The notes under the pieces were generated by a model. It was not told the DNA's origin and made no database searches. It was given only the letters and a program-made list of their open reading frames with translations. Made by a program: the position numbers and the translations under genes. Shown piece by piece: positions 26,820 through 28,394 of a DNA stretch of 28,394 bases. Origin of the DNA: Trebouxia sp. TZW2008 (lineage: Eukaryota > Chlorophyta > Trebouxiophyceae > Trebouxiales > Trebouxiaceae); the NCBI GenBank assembly GCA_002118135.1, contig BDIU01000018.1:5098-33491 (forward strand). The letters run 5' to 3'. Position 1 is the first letter of the stretch. Each line of letters starts with the position of its first letter.

Positions 26820-28250
26820 TTCTTTACCCCAAAAAGGTACAAAGAGACTACCACTTACCGCGAAAAGATACTTTATTTACCCTTATACCCCTCTACCCCT
26901 CTACCCCTCTACCCCTATACCCTTATAACCCTATACCCCGAAGGGATACTACCCCTATACCCCTTCGGGGTACGGGGTACCGGATACTACCCCTATATCC
27001 CTTCGGGGTACGGGGTACCGGATACTACCCCTATACCCCTAAAAGATACTACCCCTATACCCCTTCGGGGTACGGGGTACCGGATACTACCCCGAAAAGA
27101 TAACCCGAAGCTTTTACCGAAAAGGATTCCGGGAGAAGCTCTTCCGGGAAAAGCTTCTCCGGATACTACCCCGAAAAGATATTACCCCGAAAAGATAACC
27201 CGAAGCTTCTCGTATCCCTTCGTACCGAATACTCTCCCGAATCTTTTACCCGATACTCTCCCGAATCTTTTACCGGATACTACCTCGTATCTTTTCGGGG
27301 GGTAAAGGAAAAAAGACACTACCCCGTATCTTTTCGGGGGGTAAAGGAAAGGGGATACTACCCCGTATTTTTTCGGGGGGTAATCCCTTTCCGGATACTA
27401 CCCCGTATCTTTTCAAAGGGTAAAGGATTCCAAATACTATTCCTATACCCCGTATCTTTTCAGGGGGTAAAGGAAAGGGGATACTACCCCGTATCTTTTC
27501 GGGGGGTAAAGGAAAGGGGATACTACCCCTATACCCCGAAGGGGTACGGGATACTACCCCGAAGGGGTACTAGACTTTACCCTTATACCCCTATACCCCG
27601 AAGGGGTACTAGACTTTACCCCGTATCTTTTCGGGATACTCTCCCGAACCTTTTACCGGATACTCTCCCCAACCTTTTACCGGATACTCTCCCCAACCTT
27701 TTACCGGATACTCTCCCGAATCTTTTACCGGAAACTCTCCCGTATCTTTTCGGGGTATGGGGAGACCTTTTTCGTATCCCTTCGAGAAGCTTTTCGGAGA
27801 GAAAAGGATTCGTATCCCTTAGGAGACATTTTTCGTATACCGAAAAGATACAAGATACGAAAAAAGTATCGTATCTTGTATCTTTTCGGTATACGTACGG
27901 GGAGAAAAGGATTCGTATCCCTTAGGAGACTTTTCTCCGGATACTACCCCGTATCTTTTGTATCTTTTCGGTGGGTAAAGGGTTTTGGATACTACCTCGA
28001 ATCTTTTACTGGATACTACCCCTATATCTTCCGGGTATCTTTTCACCGAATCTTTTCCGTATCCCGTATCTTTTCGGGATACGTACGTCTTTTTATCTTT
28101 CCCGTCCTTTTATCGGGTTTTTTTATCTTTCCCGTTTTTTTATAGAATCTTTTTATCTTTTCTGGAAAAGCCATTTCTGGGAAAGCCTTTTATGAGAAAG
28201 CCTTTTCTGGGAAAGCCATTCCTGGAAAAGCCTTTTATGGGTACTAAAGT
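26820..28250. repeat. Rightmost repeat field
   Basis: The left edge has TTTACCCCAAAAAGGTACAA, matching the left edge of the 22380 field. It is almost entirely in the CCGGATACTACCCC orientation. It includes runs of CTCTCCCGAATCTTTTACC and CCCGTATCTTTTCGGGGGGT, a very long hairpin at 27834-27895, and a right end with GGGAAAGCCTTTTCTGG units and GTACTGCATTTTG. Confidence 0.9.
27834..27895. repeat. Perfect 27-bp hairpin
   Basis: Arms 27834-27860 (starts CGTATACCGAAAAGATACAA) and 27869-27895 are exact reverse complements; the loop is AAAAAGTA. It is the longest perfect inverted repeat with a short loop that I found in the window. Confidence 0.9.
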
Positions 28251-28394
28251 ACTGCATTTTGTTTAATTTCTCTTTTTATCTTTTCGCTAAAAAACACGTA
28301 CCCCTTGCTTGTTGGAAGAAAGCATTTTTGTTGTTAATAGAGAGCAAACAGTCTCGCCCTTACCCCTTCAAGGTAAGGGGGGGACGCCTTTTTT
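28251..28394. other. AT-rich edge, possibly the next gene island
   Basis: The sequence becomes T-rich after GTACTGCATTTTGTTTAAT, as at other field-to-island borders. It has CTTGTTGGAAGAAAGCAT (compare about 26611) and an 8-bp stem CCCTTACC/GGTAAGGG at 28357-28379. The window ends before any gene appears. Confidence 0.4.

Overview
The window looks like part of a green-algal (chlorophyte) chloroplast genome with hugely inflated, repeat-filled spacers. The evidence is a plastid-type rpoB, psbZ (a photosystem II gene found only in plastids and cyanobacteria), plastid-type tRNAs for Cys(GCA), Gly(UCC) and Val(UAC), AT-rich gene islands, and one promoter of the bacterial/PEP -35/-10 type. The lineage within the chlorophytes cannot be fixed from this stretch. 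No insertion-sequence transposase, CRISPR array, integrase or defence gene was seen.

Layout: 1-838 is repeat mosaic and hairpins downstream of rpoB. rpoB occupies 839-6724 (minus). A repeat field (about 6808-9180) leads to trnC-GCA (9481-9552, plus). A second field (about 9780-12010) and an AT-rich island precede psbZ (13009-13197, minus). A third field (about 13381-16760) and another AT-rich island precede trnG-UCC (17549-17619, minus). A 55-bp tandem array (17743-18001) and a fourth field (about 18085-21900) lead to trnV-UAC (22190-22262, minus). A fifth field (about 22380-25600) leads to a second trnV-UAC (25928-26000, plus). A last field (about 26820-28250) runs to the end. Only about 6.4 kb of 28.4 kb is genes.

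The repeat fields are built from a small set of short, mostly self-complementary modules, for example CCCCGAAGGGG, GAGAAGCTTCTC, GAAAGTAGACTTTC and GTATCTTTTCGGGATAC, joined in changing order. Several fields are roughly mirror-symmetric: the left part reads mainly CCGGATACTACCCC and the right part mainly GGGGTAGTATCCGG, and the edge sequences of left and right sides are reverse complements of each other.

The most striking gene is rpoB. At 1961 codons it is far longer than usual for plastids. About 640 codons inserted between conserved blocks contain the same repeat families that fill the spacers, including two in-frame arrays of an 18-bp unit. Its C-terminal end is present twice as an imperfect copy. 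The genes do not form an operon here: each lies alone in its island, and rpoC1, the usual downstream partner of rpoB, is absent from the 838 bases available. RpoB would serve the plastid-encoded polymerase that transcribes psbZ and the tRNAs.
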